Shown piece by piece: positions 44,541 through 55,104 of a DNA stretch of 64,000 nt. Below the pieces are notes generated by a model. The model saw only the letters and a list, made by a program, of their open reading frames with translations. It ran no database searches and was not told the DNA's origin. The stretch is from assembly GCA_949752735.1 (NCBI GenBank), contig OX457050.1, positions 39,967,553 through 40,031,552 on the forward strand, written 5' to 3'. The stretch comes from Lumbricus terrestris. Lineage: Eukaryota > Annelida > Clitellata > Crassiclitellata > Lumbricidae. A program made the translations under genes and the position numbers. Numbering within the stretch: position 1 is the first letter of the stretch; every line of letters begins with the position of its first letter.

Positions 44541-45099
44541 AGTCTGGACTAGTGATTTCCAGGTCAAATGCTTTCAACAAAATCACATGCAGTGTTATGC
44601 AGTGAAATTGTCATACCTATAGTGAAATTTTTTAGTAGCCTATGTCTGCACTGCAGTTTAACTATTGCTGGCTTTATGTATATATACAATATGCATGTGC
44701 TTCAATGTTTCATAACTTGACCTAACAATAGTTTCAACTTTTCATGACTTGACGGATATAGGGTACCGTAGAGTCAATTCAGGCCTTGTTGCTGTCAATG
44801 CAATTGCACAGGTCTGAGTGCACATGACAAGATCGCACTTCGATAGCAGCAGGGTCTGATGCTACGTTTGTCAACTTCACATGATTTGCTGTAGACAAAC
44901 TCTATAATGTGGCTTTGGCGCACACTGATAAAGATTACTTTCTTCCACCACACTTCATCCGATGAAGATGAGGATGATAGCCTATCTGAACATCAATATC
45001 TAGGAAATAGGCATTTCCAAACTTACAGTTTGGTAACGAGCTCATAAGGGACTGTTCCAAATCTAGAAAGTAAGTGGGAACTTTCAAATAGTTTATTCA
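44541..45099. other. no gene recognised
   Basis: No feature could be supported, apart from a short acidic run (TCATCCGATGAAGATGAGGA) near 44968 that is not in a long frame. Confidence 0.35.
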
Positions 45100-46540
45100 T
45101 GCATTCTTTCAGCTGATTCCTGCTAAATATGTCAAATCACATCCAGTTGTAGCATGAAGGCCACTCAATTCTTCATAGTTGCACGAATTGGATGAGCTTC
45201 CGTTCCGCTGATGTTCCTGCCATCACCAAAACACCATTAAATATATAAAGCAAACGCATATGACCCGGCAGTGGACAACACCTTATCTTTTTTCACGTAA
45301 CCACCAGCAACAGCTCTAGTCCATATATCTCCCAATGTGGCTGCTGGGAGCTGAATGGACAGGAATGAAGCTATATCAGTCTTTCTTTCAAGCATACCAG
45401 GAACATTCATCCAATTTTCTGACAACGGAGTATTTCAATACTCCACACAGTGGCAGAGTTGTGGTGGTAATTTTCTGTACGATTTCACTTTTTAAAAAGC
45501 AATGTCCAATATATCCATAGAAGGCAATAATTATTAACCCTCTTGTAGCCAATCGAAAGTAGGCTACATGTACACAGGTATCCACTGCATCTGTCAGGTC
45601 ACCAAATGTCTTCGCGTTTGGAGGTTCCCTATTGCTTGAACCATTGCTTGTCCATCAATAATTTGTCTGTAACAGGTCGGATGAACTGCGTCGCGACTTA
45701 TGGGCATATGGCAATATTTGGTCATGTCTCATACAATATGCGGGATGTCATGCATTGGCTCCCTTTCCCGCAGCGGATTGCCTGCAGGGTCTGTGTGTTG
45801 GTTAGGTAGTGCCTTGATGGACTAGACCCTCTATGTCTGAAAGAACTCTGTTTTTCAACCTCGGATTTCCAGCGTCGATCTACTCTTCGGTTGGCAGACC
45901 AAAATGAGCTGGTTCACTCGCGGTCTGCTACTCGACATCAAGTTTCATTCTCTGTAGCTGGTTCCAAAATCTGGAATGGGAATGGCCAACCCCTTTTCAC
46001 AGCGCTTATTGCATGCCAATGGGTCACTCCACTCTGTTGCTTAAGAACCTAAAAACTGTCCTATTTGGTTGTGGTTAAGTCGGGAGCAATTCCAGGCATC
46101 CCACTTGAAGAGGCGCTACACAAAATATTCTAAATAAATAAATGCTATGCCTCTGCTATAGACATGCGGACTGGACAAGTTACTGTTGCAGAGAGAATCC
46201 AATCCCATTGGTTTTGAGAAAAGTCCATGGCACAATCGTGTTTCCAGATCCATGGGACAGTCGGCTTGATACGATATAATAAGGCACTGCATGATATACC
46301 AATTTTCATTTACAATTTTGTCAGTGTTCTTTTGAAGAACACTCCTTGGTTTAAGACTTGCTGAACGCATTGCGATCATTTGAATGATCATACATGGTCA
46401 AATAAGGGAACATTGTAGATAAATTCAACAGCACTATTCCAGATACCATCTTGCAAAGACCTATCAAAAAATTTGAAACAAGTTCCCATTGCATGCATGA
46501 CTTCACTAACATCCATTTTGAAATTCTAGCCGCCATTTTG
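45100..46540 (-). pseudogene. relic of an uncharacterised multicopy invertebrate protein family
   Basis: Minus-strand pieces in order: MFPYLTMYDHSN (near 46420), PMDLETRLCHGLFSKPMG (near 46220), then beyond a LINE fragment IIDGQAMVQAIGNLQTR (near 45640), TFGDLTDAVDTCV (near 45590) and ENWMNVPGMLERKTDIASFL (near 45420). The order and spacing resemble a family I have seen in cnidarian and echinoderm genomes (a PYLxxAxHxNY block followed by a VFDRY/NWxxFLxLxENKxDLxxFLS region) whose name and function I do not know. Many frameshifts. Confidence 0.35.
45665..46110 (+). pseudogene. LINE reverse transcriptase, extreme C-terminal fragment
   Basis: Frames read RDVMHWLPFPQRIACRVCVL, LDGLDPLCLKELC, RRSTLRSADQNELVHSRSAT and VSFSVAGSKIWNG. 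This is the LHWLPV..RI ... APKLWNSLP pattern at the end of many LINE RTs. It ends in GAGGCGCTACACAAAATATT followed by (AAAT)n. It is inserted within the minus-strand relic. Confidence 0.75.
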
Positions 46541-46842
46541 GTTTCCAGGCGGTGCTTATATATGTGTGTGACATTGGTTTCATCACATTCCTTGACATCA
46601 AAAATGTTGATTTAAACCCTAAAATCATGATTCCACTGCATACATAACTTCACTTACAGCTTTTTAAAGATGTTGTCCGCCATTTTGTCCGCCATCTTGG
46701 TTTCAGTGCAATGCTACATATGTTACCTTGCTTCCATTGCATTCCCTGACCCCGAAAATGTTGATTTAGACCCTGAAATCATGATTCCACTGCATAGGCC
46801 TACATAACTTCACTTATAGCCATTTTAAGATTCTGGCCGCCT
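46541..46842. repeat. AAAATGGCGG repeat, inverted copies
   Basis: Two copies of the 150-bp repeat in reverse orientation (TTTTGTCCGCCATCTTGG near 46682; TGATTCCACTGCATA twice). Its left-hand end is cut by the fold-back element at 46852. Confidence 0.8.
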
Positions 46843-46851
46843 ACTGGATAT

Positions 46852-47460
46852 GGTTCCACGACAACTGGTCTACCGACAACTCGTCTACCGACAACTCGTC
46901 TCCGGACAATTGGTCTAACGACAACTGGTCTACAGACGAATAGTATCGATGAAATAGAAGCTGGATTTATGAAAATGGTTTCTTAGCTTACATGGAAGCT
47001 GGATCGATGATTTTATTCATGTATTTCGACATGCATCCAGCTTCTACTTCAGATCTAAAAATACCTTCATCCAGCTTCTATTTCTCACCCGTTATTTTCG
47101 TCAATCCAGCTTCTATTTCAGATATAAAACAGTACCCTTACCCAGCTTCCATTACTTAAGCGTTTTTCATTAATCCAGCTTCTATTTCAGATCGAGAAAT
47201 ACTTTCATCCAGCCTTTATTTCTCATGCGTTATTTTCGTCAATCCAGATTCTATTTCACCTGCAAAAGAGCCATCATCCAGATTTCATTTCTCTTGCGTT
47301 TTTTCATCAATTCAACCTCCATTTCACCTGTTAAAACTTTCATCCAGCTTCCATTTCTCAAGCGCTGGATCAGTTGTCTGTAGACCAGTTGTCGTAGACG
47401 AATTGTCCGGAGACCACTTGTCGTTAGACGAGTTGTCGGTAGACGAGTTGTCGTGACACC
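46852..47460. mobile_element. fold-back element, GACAACTGGTCTACC arrays, 9-bp TSD
   Basis: ACTGGATAT flanks both ends (46843-46851 and 47461-47469). Termini are GGTTCCACGACAACTGG and, inverted, GGTGTCACGACAACTCG. Each arm has about six copies of a 15-bp phrase (GACAACTCGTCTACC). The interior carries the shared minisatellite (CATCCAGCTTCTATTTCTCA, AATCCAGCTTCTATTTCA). Length 609 bp, no coding capacity. Confidence 0.9.
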
Positions 47461-47469
47461 ACTGGATAT

Positions 47470-47713
47470 ATAGTCTGTCCGATGAATGATGATTATCAAC
47501 CACTGTTTATTCGACGCCTATTCCTGTACGTTTCATGATTTTTAGATTTTACTTCTGACAGATTCTTTATTATTTTGTTCGGTACTGGCGAATTATGAGC
47601 TCTCCTCTGATTGGTCAATAATTGATTTTGGGTAATGTTGATTTCCAATCACATTGTCATTAACCTCCATTGTTAACGAGACTGTTCGAAAATGTTTTAT
47701 TCATCTTCCACAG
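47470..47713. other. intron or flank of the channel gene
   Basis: No feature; it ends in a polypyrimidine tract and the acceptor TCTTCCACAG at 47713. Confidence 0.4.
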
Positions 47714-47812
47714 GTTATGTTGCATGACCCACGTGACCAGCCTATTGTGCAGATGGCTGGATTCAGAATCGGAACCGGTGTCTCAACATCCATTTCTTTT
47801 TCACTTAGAAAC
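47714..47812 (+). CDS. DEG/ENaC channel, extracellular exon A
   Basis: The acceptor TTCCACAG and donor AAC|GTATGT bound a 33-codon exon reading VMLHDPRDQPIVQMAGFRIG and TGVSTSISFSLRN. This matches the VHDPxxxP...GxxVxxGxxTxIxL block of the extracellular domain of acid-sensing and related sodium channels (ASIC, FaNaC, BLINaC group). Other exons upstream are not found in the window. Confidence 0.8.
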
Positions 47813-48150
47813 GTATGTAAATTCCAACAACCAGTGGAATATTATTATCGACGCATCCTTATAATAATTGAATTGCGATTAATTTTATCTTTTACGAGGA
47901 TGCGACAGAATAATTTTATGATAGGTCTACTATAATTATTTCCTTGGTTTCTATTGATGATCTTATATGGGAGTTCTGCTAACAGATCTATGTTCACGTA
48001 ATTTTGTAGCTCTGCTCATTATAATGTTGCAGAATGATGTCTTGCTTATATACTATAGAGGCTTAAATGAGGAATTATTCAAATTAGAAACTGTTCACAG
48101 TCTTTTCCAGTCCGATATCAAAAACACAATTTATTTTCCTTTGTCTGTAG

Positions 48151-48280
48151 GTGTCTATGTTGCCTTCGCCCTTTGGTGATTGTCGTCAGGATGGAAACTA
48201 CACGTTCATGAGATGCATGTCTCAATGTATGGAGGTTCATTTTCTGTCGGAATGTAAATGTCGACCGTTTACGTTAAATG
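48151..48280 (+). CDS. DEG/ENaC channel, cysteine-rich exon B
   Basis: Acceptor TTTGTCTGTAG, donor AAATG|GTACGA. The frame reads LPSPFGDCRQDGNYTFMRCM and SQCMEVHFLSECKCRPFTLN, the cysteine-rich extracellular region (PYGxC...Y....C...C......C.C.P) of DEG/ENaC subunits. It is in phase with exon A across a 338-bp intron. The pore-forming second membrane segment is not found downstream here, so either the gene extends beyond a larger intron or it is broken. Confidence 0.8.
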
Positions 48281-49467
48281 GTACGAAATTGTGAATTTCT
48301 CTAACGGTTTAAAGTAAGCGCATGCTCACTATGCAAGGAGGTGTATGCGTGTATGCTTGCATCAGCAAAGTTACCGACCCCTACGTGATAAGATTGCTGC
48401 GAATAGGAATAGGTCTAGCCTACTGGGTGTCGAGGATTTACGCTAGGCCCTTAGTAGTCATTTTCCATTTTGATTTCTTGTTTTTTTAAATTTTCTTTAT
48501 TTTTCATTTTTTAACACCATGCTGCTACTTTAACGCCTTCGAGAAAATGTCACGGGTTTTGCGGCATATTTCAGCTAGTTCATATCAATTTAAAGAACAA
48601 GAACATTAACGTTACAATCGTTGGATCTGGCATCTCCCGAAGTCGAAAGAAGCCCAAGAATCACTCCAATTAAAAAGATTTTGATATTAATTTTAAACTC
48701 TTCCTGTCCACGTAGTCACTGTTCGGGTTTCTCTACCGTCTCTCATTCCACTCATTATGGCAAAAGTACAGTTCAACCATACATTGGCGCCCGCAGAAAA
48801 TTTTACAGGAGGGGCTAAATTTTTAAGATAGTCACGGTTACATTTTTTAATAGCACCTACGCTGGTACTCTGTTTCTCTTTTAAATAGTAATTATAATGG
48901 CCATCTGGCAATATCAAGGCTATTCGATACCAATTATTTGAGATGAGAAAAAAATCGTGCCTTTCTTAGGGGAGAGTGCTACAAGATGCCTAGGACGAGT
49001 AAGACGCCCACCTCCTTTAAAACAAATCAAAAGATACATAATTATTCGTCTTTTAGTTGCCTCATTGCATGCAGCGACATCTTGTGAACTTTTCATAAAA
49101 GTCATGTTTCAGTATTCGAGATATTGACACAATGATGCAAAGAAATTTGTTAAAGACACAAAAGTAGGGCCTAGTAGTTAAAAACATGAGTTCCAATTTT
49201 CCAGGGGGGGCAAGTACCCCCTTGCCCCTATGTGCGGGCGCCCATGCAGCCATAATCTCTGTTCTGTTCACAAGGAGTCTACATACAAGCGCACATTCAC
49301 TGTCTGCCGCTGACCATGCTTCACATTACATGCAATAATAATTATAATAGTGGAAAACCGTAAAATAAATTATAACAAATATCTTCGGTGTTTTCTTCAA
49401 CGGGCAAGAACGCATTGTGCATACAATCCGTAGTTTAAATGAAGTGATGACAAGAATTATTAACGAA
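48281..49467. other. no gene recognised
   Basis: Probably intron or flank of the channel gene. It contains GGGGGGCAAGTACCCCCTTG near 49204, possibly a transposon end, but no partner was found. Confidence 0.4.
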
Positions 49468-49476
49468 ATCAAATAT

Positions 49477-50432
49477 GGTTCCCATATAAAATGTCGCGAA
49501 GAAAATGTCGCGGTCAAAATGTCGCGGACAAAATGTCGCGGATAAAAATGTAGCTGATGCATAATGTCGCGAATTATAATGTCGCGCGCACGGCGCACAA
49601 TACCGCGATTTTCAATACTGCGCACCTTCAATACCGCGCCCGACCGTTACTGCGTTTGTTTGCGAATTTGTTCAATTTCCGTATTTTATCGTACGAGGGT
49701 GCACACGTTCGGTTCATCAAGCTTCTATTTCTCGCTCGTTATTCTCGTCAATCCAGCTTCCATTTCTCATGCTTTATTTTCGTCAATCCAGCTTCTATTT
49801 CATATATACAAATACTCTCATCCAGCTTCCATTTCTCATGCTTTATTTTCGTCAATCCAGCTTCTATTTCATATATACAAATACTCTCATCCAGCTTCCA
49901 TTTCTCATGCTTTATTTTCGTCAATCCAGCTTCTATTTCATATATACAAATACTCTCATCCAGCTTCCATTTCTCATGCTTTATTTTCGTCAATCCAGCT
50001 TCTATTTCACATATACAAATACTCTCATCCAGCTTCCATTTCTCATGCTTTATTTTCGTCAATCCGATTGTGACGCATTGAGAAATGGAAGCTGGATGAA
50101 AGTTTTTTTACAGGTTGAATTGAGGTTGGATTGATGAAAGAACGCAAGAGAACTGGGATCTGGATGATGGTTTTTTCACAGGTGAAATTGAAGCTCGAAT
50201 GACGAAAATAAAGCATGAGAAATAAGAGCTGGATGAAGGTATTTCTATGTCTGAAATAGAAGCTGGATTGACGAAAATAACGAGCGAGAAATAGAAGCTT
50301 GTTAGTGTTATACGGTAATTTTCGCGACATTTTGTAAGGCGACATTATATATCAACGACATTTTTATCCGCGACATTTTGTCCGCGACATTTTGACCGCG
50401 ACATTTTCTTCGCGACATTTTCAACGGATACC
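49477..50432. mobile_element. fold-back element, AAAATGTCGCGG arrays, 9-bp TSD
   Basis: ATCAAATAT flanks both ends (49468-49476 and 50433-50441). Termini are GGTTCCCATATAAAATGTCG and, inverted, GGTATCCGTTGAAAATGTCG. The arms carry about five copies of AAAATGTCGCGGAC-like phrases. The interior has an inverted pair on CTTCTATTTCTCGCTCGTTA and an array of four 69-bp units (49752-50062) built on the shared phrase. Because 69 is a multiple of 3 the array stays open in several frames, but these are not genes. Confidence 0.9.
49752..50062. repeat. 69-bp minisatellite, 4.5 near-identical copies
   Basis: Unit contains TCAATCCAGCTTCTATTTCA, ATACAAATACTCTCATCC and CTCATGCTTTATTTTCG. Copies differ at only a few positions, so the array is recent. 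Confidence 0.95.
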
Positions 50433-50594
50433 ATCAAATATAGTGTTTTGCAGTCAAAGATGATGTTTTTTGAAACATTTTTGGATTTGGTTTGTTTGCA
50501 TGCATTAGACAATTTTATTTTCCATATAATGTTGTATTTATTTCTTTGTTATTCCGTCACATTTAAATGTTATATGACAAAACCGAAGGTTACT

Positions 50595-51560
50595 CATATG
50601 GGATCAAGGGTGCATACATGTATGCACCCTTGATCCCATATGCATGCACCCTTGATCCTATGTGTGTTCTCTTGATTCCAGTGCTGGATTATGTGCCAAA
50701 ACGATGCTTGGCCATTTGCAATAATTCATTCACTCATTCAAGTATTTATATAGCGCCTCTTCAAGGAAACTACTCGGAGGCGCTCCCGACTCCAGCACGG
50801 CCATAATAATATTTTAATGTTGAATATAAAAGCCCCCGAACCCCCTTGTCTGCGGCACTGCCGTTGACTGTTTGGCCTTCTATAGGACTGCATCACAGCT
50901 GCCTGCGATCGAGTCCTCTTCTGAAGCAATGCCTGACCTCTTGGCGGCCTATAGGCCTATGTCGTACGCTTTTTGTGATAGCCATTTGCTGGTGCTGTAA
51001 TAATAAATAAATAAAATTATTTTAATAACCTATATTTTTTTCTATTTTAACTGTGGGCCTAGTTTCATAAGCATCAGTTTAACTTTTAAAAGTTTAACAG
51101 AAATGAACTGTAATAATTTCCCTTATCAGTAGAAATATGCACCCTTGATCCTATAGGATCAAGGGTGCATACGCTCATAGGGATCAAGGGTGCAACACCC
51201 TACCATGTTCACCCAATTCATCATAACTTTTTCTAGACATCACTTTTGACAACGCAAAGTTGTTCGAACGATACTTAAACAAAATATATGCAAAACGACA
51301 CCAAAGAGGTTACTCGCCTAGCACAAATATCGAAGCTGTGAGGTTCGTAAAAATGGTCAAAAATTTACTTTTCACGTACAAAATTAAAATTTTGTTATTA
51401 AAAAACAACACCGCCTTGTTTACTATCTGAAACACAGCTGTGGATGTTTAATGAATATGTATAATAGTCTGGTTCCCTGCTCGGCGATATTAAGAAAGTA
51501 AGTACGGAGAAAACTCATTAGGATCAAGGGTGCATTAGGATCAAGGGTGCATACTCTCCC
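50595..51560. mobile_element. GGATCAAGGGTGCATA phrase element with perfect palindromes
   Basis: 50595-50642 is a perfect 48-bp palindrome centred on CATACATGTATG. 51136-51171 is a perfect 36-bp palindrome centred on GATCCTATAGGATC. The phrase GGATCAAGGGTGCA recurs at 51180, 51521 and 51539. The intervening sequence is not coding. The layout resembles the subterminal phrase arrays of the other fold-back elements, but ends and target duplication were not resolved. Confidence 0.6.
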
Positions 51561-51599
51561 CTAATCTGCCGTTTTAGCGGAATAAATTATTTGCCATTG

Positions 51600-51835
51600 C
51601 ATGGGGTTCAGTGTTGATCGCATACAAGTTGGATTGACGAAAAAATTCTTGCTGAATAGAAATCGGGTTGATGAAAATAATTTTGCTCCAGACAGAAATG
51701 GGATTTATGAAAACAAATTGCTGGAATTTGAGCTGGCTTGAGTAGAAATATTGTTATTTGAATGGAAATTGGATCCAGAGAAAAACAGTTATTGTGGCAA
51801 TAGAAGCTGGATTAATTGGATGAATTACCAGGTAG
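51600..51835. repeat. degenerate copies of the shared minisatellite phrase
   Basis: CAAGTTGGATTGACGAAAAA, GAAATGGGATTTATGAAAA and AATAGAAGCTGGATTAATTG are variants of the phrase in the fold-back elements. No terminal repeats were found around it. Confidence 0.55.
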
Positions 51836-52621
51836 CTATATATTGACATGATTGAGAAATGAAATACTAACTAATGCATGCTTCAATGCATTGACCAACT
51901 ATTTATTCATATAAGAATAGAAAATCATCCTGACCCTTATTAAACAGAAACAGAAATTAGCATTCCATTTTAAACAGTGATAAAAATATATATTTTATTT
52001 CTTGAAACATGGTTGTTTACTAAGATGTTCTTCTTCTTCTTAATAGGTGCCGCAAGTTCTTTTTGCAAACTGTGCATCAAGATGAACAGCTGTATGTTAG
52101 AACTTCTCAGTTTGGTCATTTGAATAGACCTACAATCATTGATCTGCATCAAAGACAACATTGGAGTGGACATATTTGCCAGCAGATTTTAAACCATTAA
52201 TTCTTTCTTCCACATTAAACATTACAACTAAAGAACTTTAGGGTGTGCTATTCTACATTTATATATGGCTTCAATATTCCATCCCAAAGAATTCATGTTT
52301 CCTGTGAGGGCAATTGTTTACTTTGTTACACAAGAGTTTGTAATGAGAAATGAAACTTGAGAAAGGTTGCACTTCATTGCACCGAACCAGAAATAATCTA
52401 CAACTTGCATTATTTGTTTTCAAATGGATACTATTTATGCCACAAAAATGCCAATTGTGCTATGAACCAGTTGCATATTCTGGTAATTTTACTGAAAGAC
52501 ATAGAAATCCAATTTCGTGAAAAACCGTATTTGCATTAATTAATTACAGTACTTGAGAAATCATATACTCATTGCGAAAATCTGACAGCTGCAGTGAGAA
52601 AACTTACTAGAGAGCAGCCTT
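51836..52621. other. no gene recognised; upstream region of zinc-finger gene
   Basis: AT-rich. CAGCTGCAG near 52590 or AG at 52619 could be the acceptor for the zinc-finger exon. No upstream exon was recognised. Confidence 0.4.
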
Positions 52622-54286
52622 TCCAAATGTCAGTTATGTGGGAAAAGCAACTCTGAATTGTGTCGGTTGACTGTAAATATGGAAACCCATGCTAGAGAGA
52701 CATCATACAAATGTCAGGTATGTCAGAAGTCATTTACGGAATGTGGTATTCAGAAAAGGCACATGAAAATCCACACTGGGGAGAAACCATACCAATGCCA
52801 GGTATGTCAAAAGTCATTTACTCAAGGTGGTCATCTGAAAAGCCACATGAAAATCCAAACTGGGGAGAAACCATACCAATGCCAGGTATGTCAAAAGTCA
52901 TTTACTCAAGGTGGTCATCTGAAAAGGCACATGAAAATCCACACTGGGGAGAAACCATACCAATGCCAGGTATGTCAAAAGTCATTTACTCAAGGTGGTC
53001 ATCTGAAAAGCCACATGAAAATCCACACTGGGGAGAAACCATACCAATGCCAGGTATGTCAAAAGTCATTTACTCAAGGTGGTCATCTGAAAAGCCACAT
53101 GAAAATCCACACTGGGGAGAAACCATACAAATGTCAGTTATGTCAAAAATTATTTACTGCAGGTGGTCAACTGAAAGCACACATGAAAATCCACACTGGT
53201 GAGAAACCATATGAATGTCGGGTATGCCAGAAATCATTTATCCGAGGTGGTGATCTGAAAGTGCACATGAAAACCCATACTACGGAGAAGGCATACAAAT
53301 GTCAGTTGTGTCCGAAATCATTTACTCAAAACAGTGTTCTGAAGACACACATGAGAACCCATACTGGGGAGAAACCATACGAATGTCAAATATGTCAAAA
53401 ATCATATACTAGATTTGGCATTCTGAAAGTACACATGAGAGCCCATACTGGGGAGAAACCGTTCCGATGCCATCTATGTCAGAAACAATTTACTGGAAGT
53501 GGTAATCTAAAAGCGCACAAAAGAACCCACAATGGCAAAAAACCATACAAATGTCAGATATGTAAAAAGTCATTTACTGAAGGTGGTAATCTGAAAAGAC
53601 ACATGAGAACTCATACCAGAGAGAAACCATACAAGTGTCAGCTGTGTCAGAAATCATTTACTTTAGCTGGTCATCTGAAAGTACACATGAGAACCCATCC
53701 TGGAGAGAAACCACACAGGTGCCAGTTAAGTCGTAAGTCATTTAAGTTAGGCAGTGATCTAAGTCGTCATACTGGAACCCTTACTGGATTAAAACCATAC
53801 ATTTGTGAAGTTGGTGATAAAGGACTCGGATCACTTATAGATCTAAATCAACACAGAACTCACACAAATGAGATGCAACACATGTGCAGTAAACTTTATT
53901 GTAATGGCAGTTCTTCAGCTAAACAGCATAAATGCCATGAGTTAATACAGCGAAAGGATGATAAATTGGAAAAGGAATCAAATGCTAATCTATCTGTTCC
54001 ATTCATTCGGTGCAGTGCTGATGATATTCATAAACCATTTGAACGCATGCAAAGAAAATTGCCTCATGACTGCAATGAAATGACAATAGCTCTACCAAAA
54101 AGTCGTCATCAAGAATTTGATTTCATTCACAACATCGAATCACTTGAGGATGTAAAACCGTTTATGGAAAATTCGTTTGGATGTGGTATATGCGGTGAAA
54201 TGTTTGAAATTGAGAAGGAATTTCTGGAGCATTGTACTAACCACTGCTTTTCTCCAGTTGACGAATTATTTGCTGATCTTTGCTGA
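52622..54286 (+). CDS. C2H2 zinc-finger protein, main exon
   Basis: The frame is open from about 52622 (ESSLSKCQLCGKS) to TGA at 54286; the first ATG in frame is 52679, so upstream exons are likely. It carries about 12 canonical C2H2 fingers with TGEKPY linkers, plus a degenerate first finger, two decayed ones (CQLSRKSFK; CEVGDKG) and a C-terminal CGICGEMFEIEKEFLEHCTN finger. Fingers 2-5 are nearly identical at DNA level (84-bp units, helix QGGHLK[S/R]); finger 2 has lost its last zinc-binding His (KIQ for KIH). Probably a nuclear DNA-binding regulator; no KRAB, BTB or SCAN domain is seen. AATAAA follows at 54292-54297. Confidence 0.85.
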   Translation, partial: SKCQLCGKSNSELCRLTVNMETHARETSYKCQVCQKSFTECGIQKRHMKIHTGEKPYQCQVCQKSFTQGGHLKSHMKIQTGEKPYQCQVCQKSFTQGGHLKRHMKIHTGEKPYQCQVCQKSFTQGGHLKSHMKIHTGEKPYQCQVCQKSFTQGGHLKSHMKIHTGEKPYKCQLCQKLFTAGGQLKAHMKIHTGEKPYECRVCQKSFIRGGDLKVHMKTHTTEKAYKCQLCPKSFTQNSVLKTHMRTHTGEKPYECQICQKSYTRFGILKVHMRAHTGEKPFRCHLCQKQFTGSGNLKAHKRTHNGKKPYKCQICKKSFTEGGNLKRHMRTHTREKPYKCQLCQKSFTLAGHLKVHMRTHPGEKPHRCQLSRKSFKLGSDLSRHTGTLTGLKPYICEVGDKGLGSLIDLNQHRTHTNEMQHMCSKLYCNGSSSAKQHKCHELIQRKDDKLEKESNANLSVPFIRCSADDIHKPFERMQRKLPHDCNEMTIALPKSRHQEFDFIHNIESLEDVKPFMENSFGCGICGEMFEIEKEFLEHCTNHCFSPVDELFADLC

Positions 54287-54291
54287 TTTTT

Positions 54292-54297
54292 AATAAA
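54292..54297 (+). terminator. poly(A) signal AATAAA of the zinc-finger gene
   Basis: AATAAA begins 5 bp after the stop codon, implying a very short 3' UTR if used. Confidence 0.5.
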
Positions 54298-54527
54298 AAA
54301 TTAACATAAAATGTAGTTGAAGACAGAAAAATATAAATTAGATGTGCTATTACTGTGCCGAGGTACAAACATAAATATACAAAGCGCTTTGTAGTGTCGG
54401 TCGATCGCTTGGTACAATGAAGAAAAAGGTGTCTTTCGTACATAAAAGGATCCATTGTTGTGAATATAGGGCATAAAATCACATGGATTTATTATTATTA
54501 GCATCTGGTCCCGAAAATCTGCCTGCC

Positions 54528-54985
54528 GGTGTCACGAAATAGAGTATCCCCCGTATTAATTATATCCCCCCAAATTAAAAAAAGTCGAAAAAACCGCTTC
54601 GGTGTGTAATTTTGTGGGCATATTTAATTTCATCTGCTTTATTTTGAACAATGACACTAACAAGTATGTTTATTCTTACTATATAATTTGTTTTACCGTT
54701 TTTAGAGCACTTAAAACTTTTAAAACACTTAAAAACACTCAGAGTCACTAAATAAATTCGAGTTGCGTTTATCTGAGCATTGCTTAGGACACTTAAAACA
54801 ATTAGAGTCAGTTTAAATTTTGATAAGGCTACAGCATAACTTTTTTTATTATGCTCATTTTTCAAAAAAGGGGATAGACTGGTTTATCCCCCCGGATAGT
54901 ATAGACCGGTTAATTCCATCCGGGGGGATAGATTAATTCATCCCCCCGGATAGCTTTCAGGGGGGATACTCCGTTTCGTGTCACC
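54528..54985. mobile_element. fold-back element, TATCCCCCCGGATAG arrays
   Basis: Termini GGTGTCACGAAATAGAGTAT and, inverted, GGTGACACGAAACGGAGTAT; the first nine bases are almost those of the element at 46852-47460. Subterminal arrays contain ATCCCCCCGGATAG phrases. The interior has ACACTTAAAAC repeats and lacks the ATCCAGCTTC phrase. Flanks (CTGCCTGCC and GGACGTGGC) do not match, so no target duplication remains. It lies between the two zinc-finger genes. Confidence 0.75.
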
Positions 54986-55104
54986 GGACGTGGCCGCACT
55001 ACCATACTGGCCCCACTTCAGGATATGGTGGGAGGCAAACAGTACATCAACTACAGACTGGCGTGGCCTATGTGCGACTCAATGGCCATACTGGTGCACA
55101 GCTA

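Noticed and set aside
49557..50345. Four overlapping frames with 23-residue repeats
   Set aside because: All come from a 69-bp minisatellite within a fold-back element; no frame is favoured.
52711..53202. Second plus-strand frame over the zinc-finger array
   Set aside because: Frame-shifted shadow of the near-identical 84-bp finger repeats.
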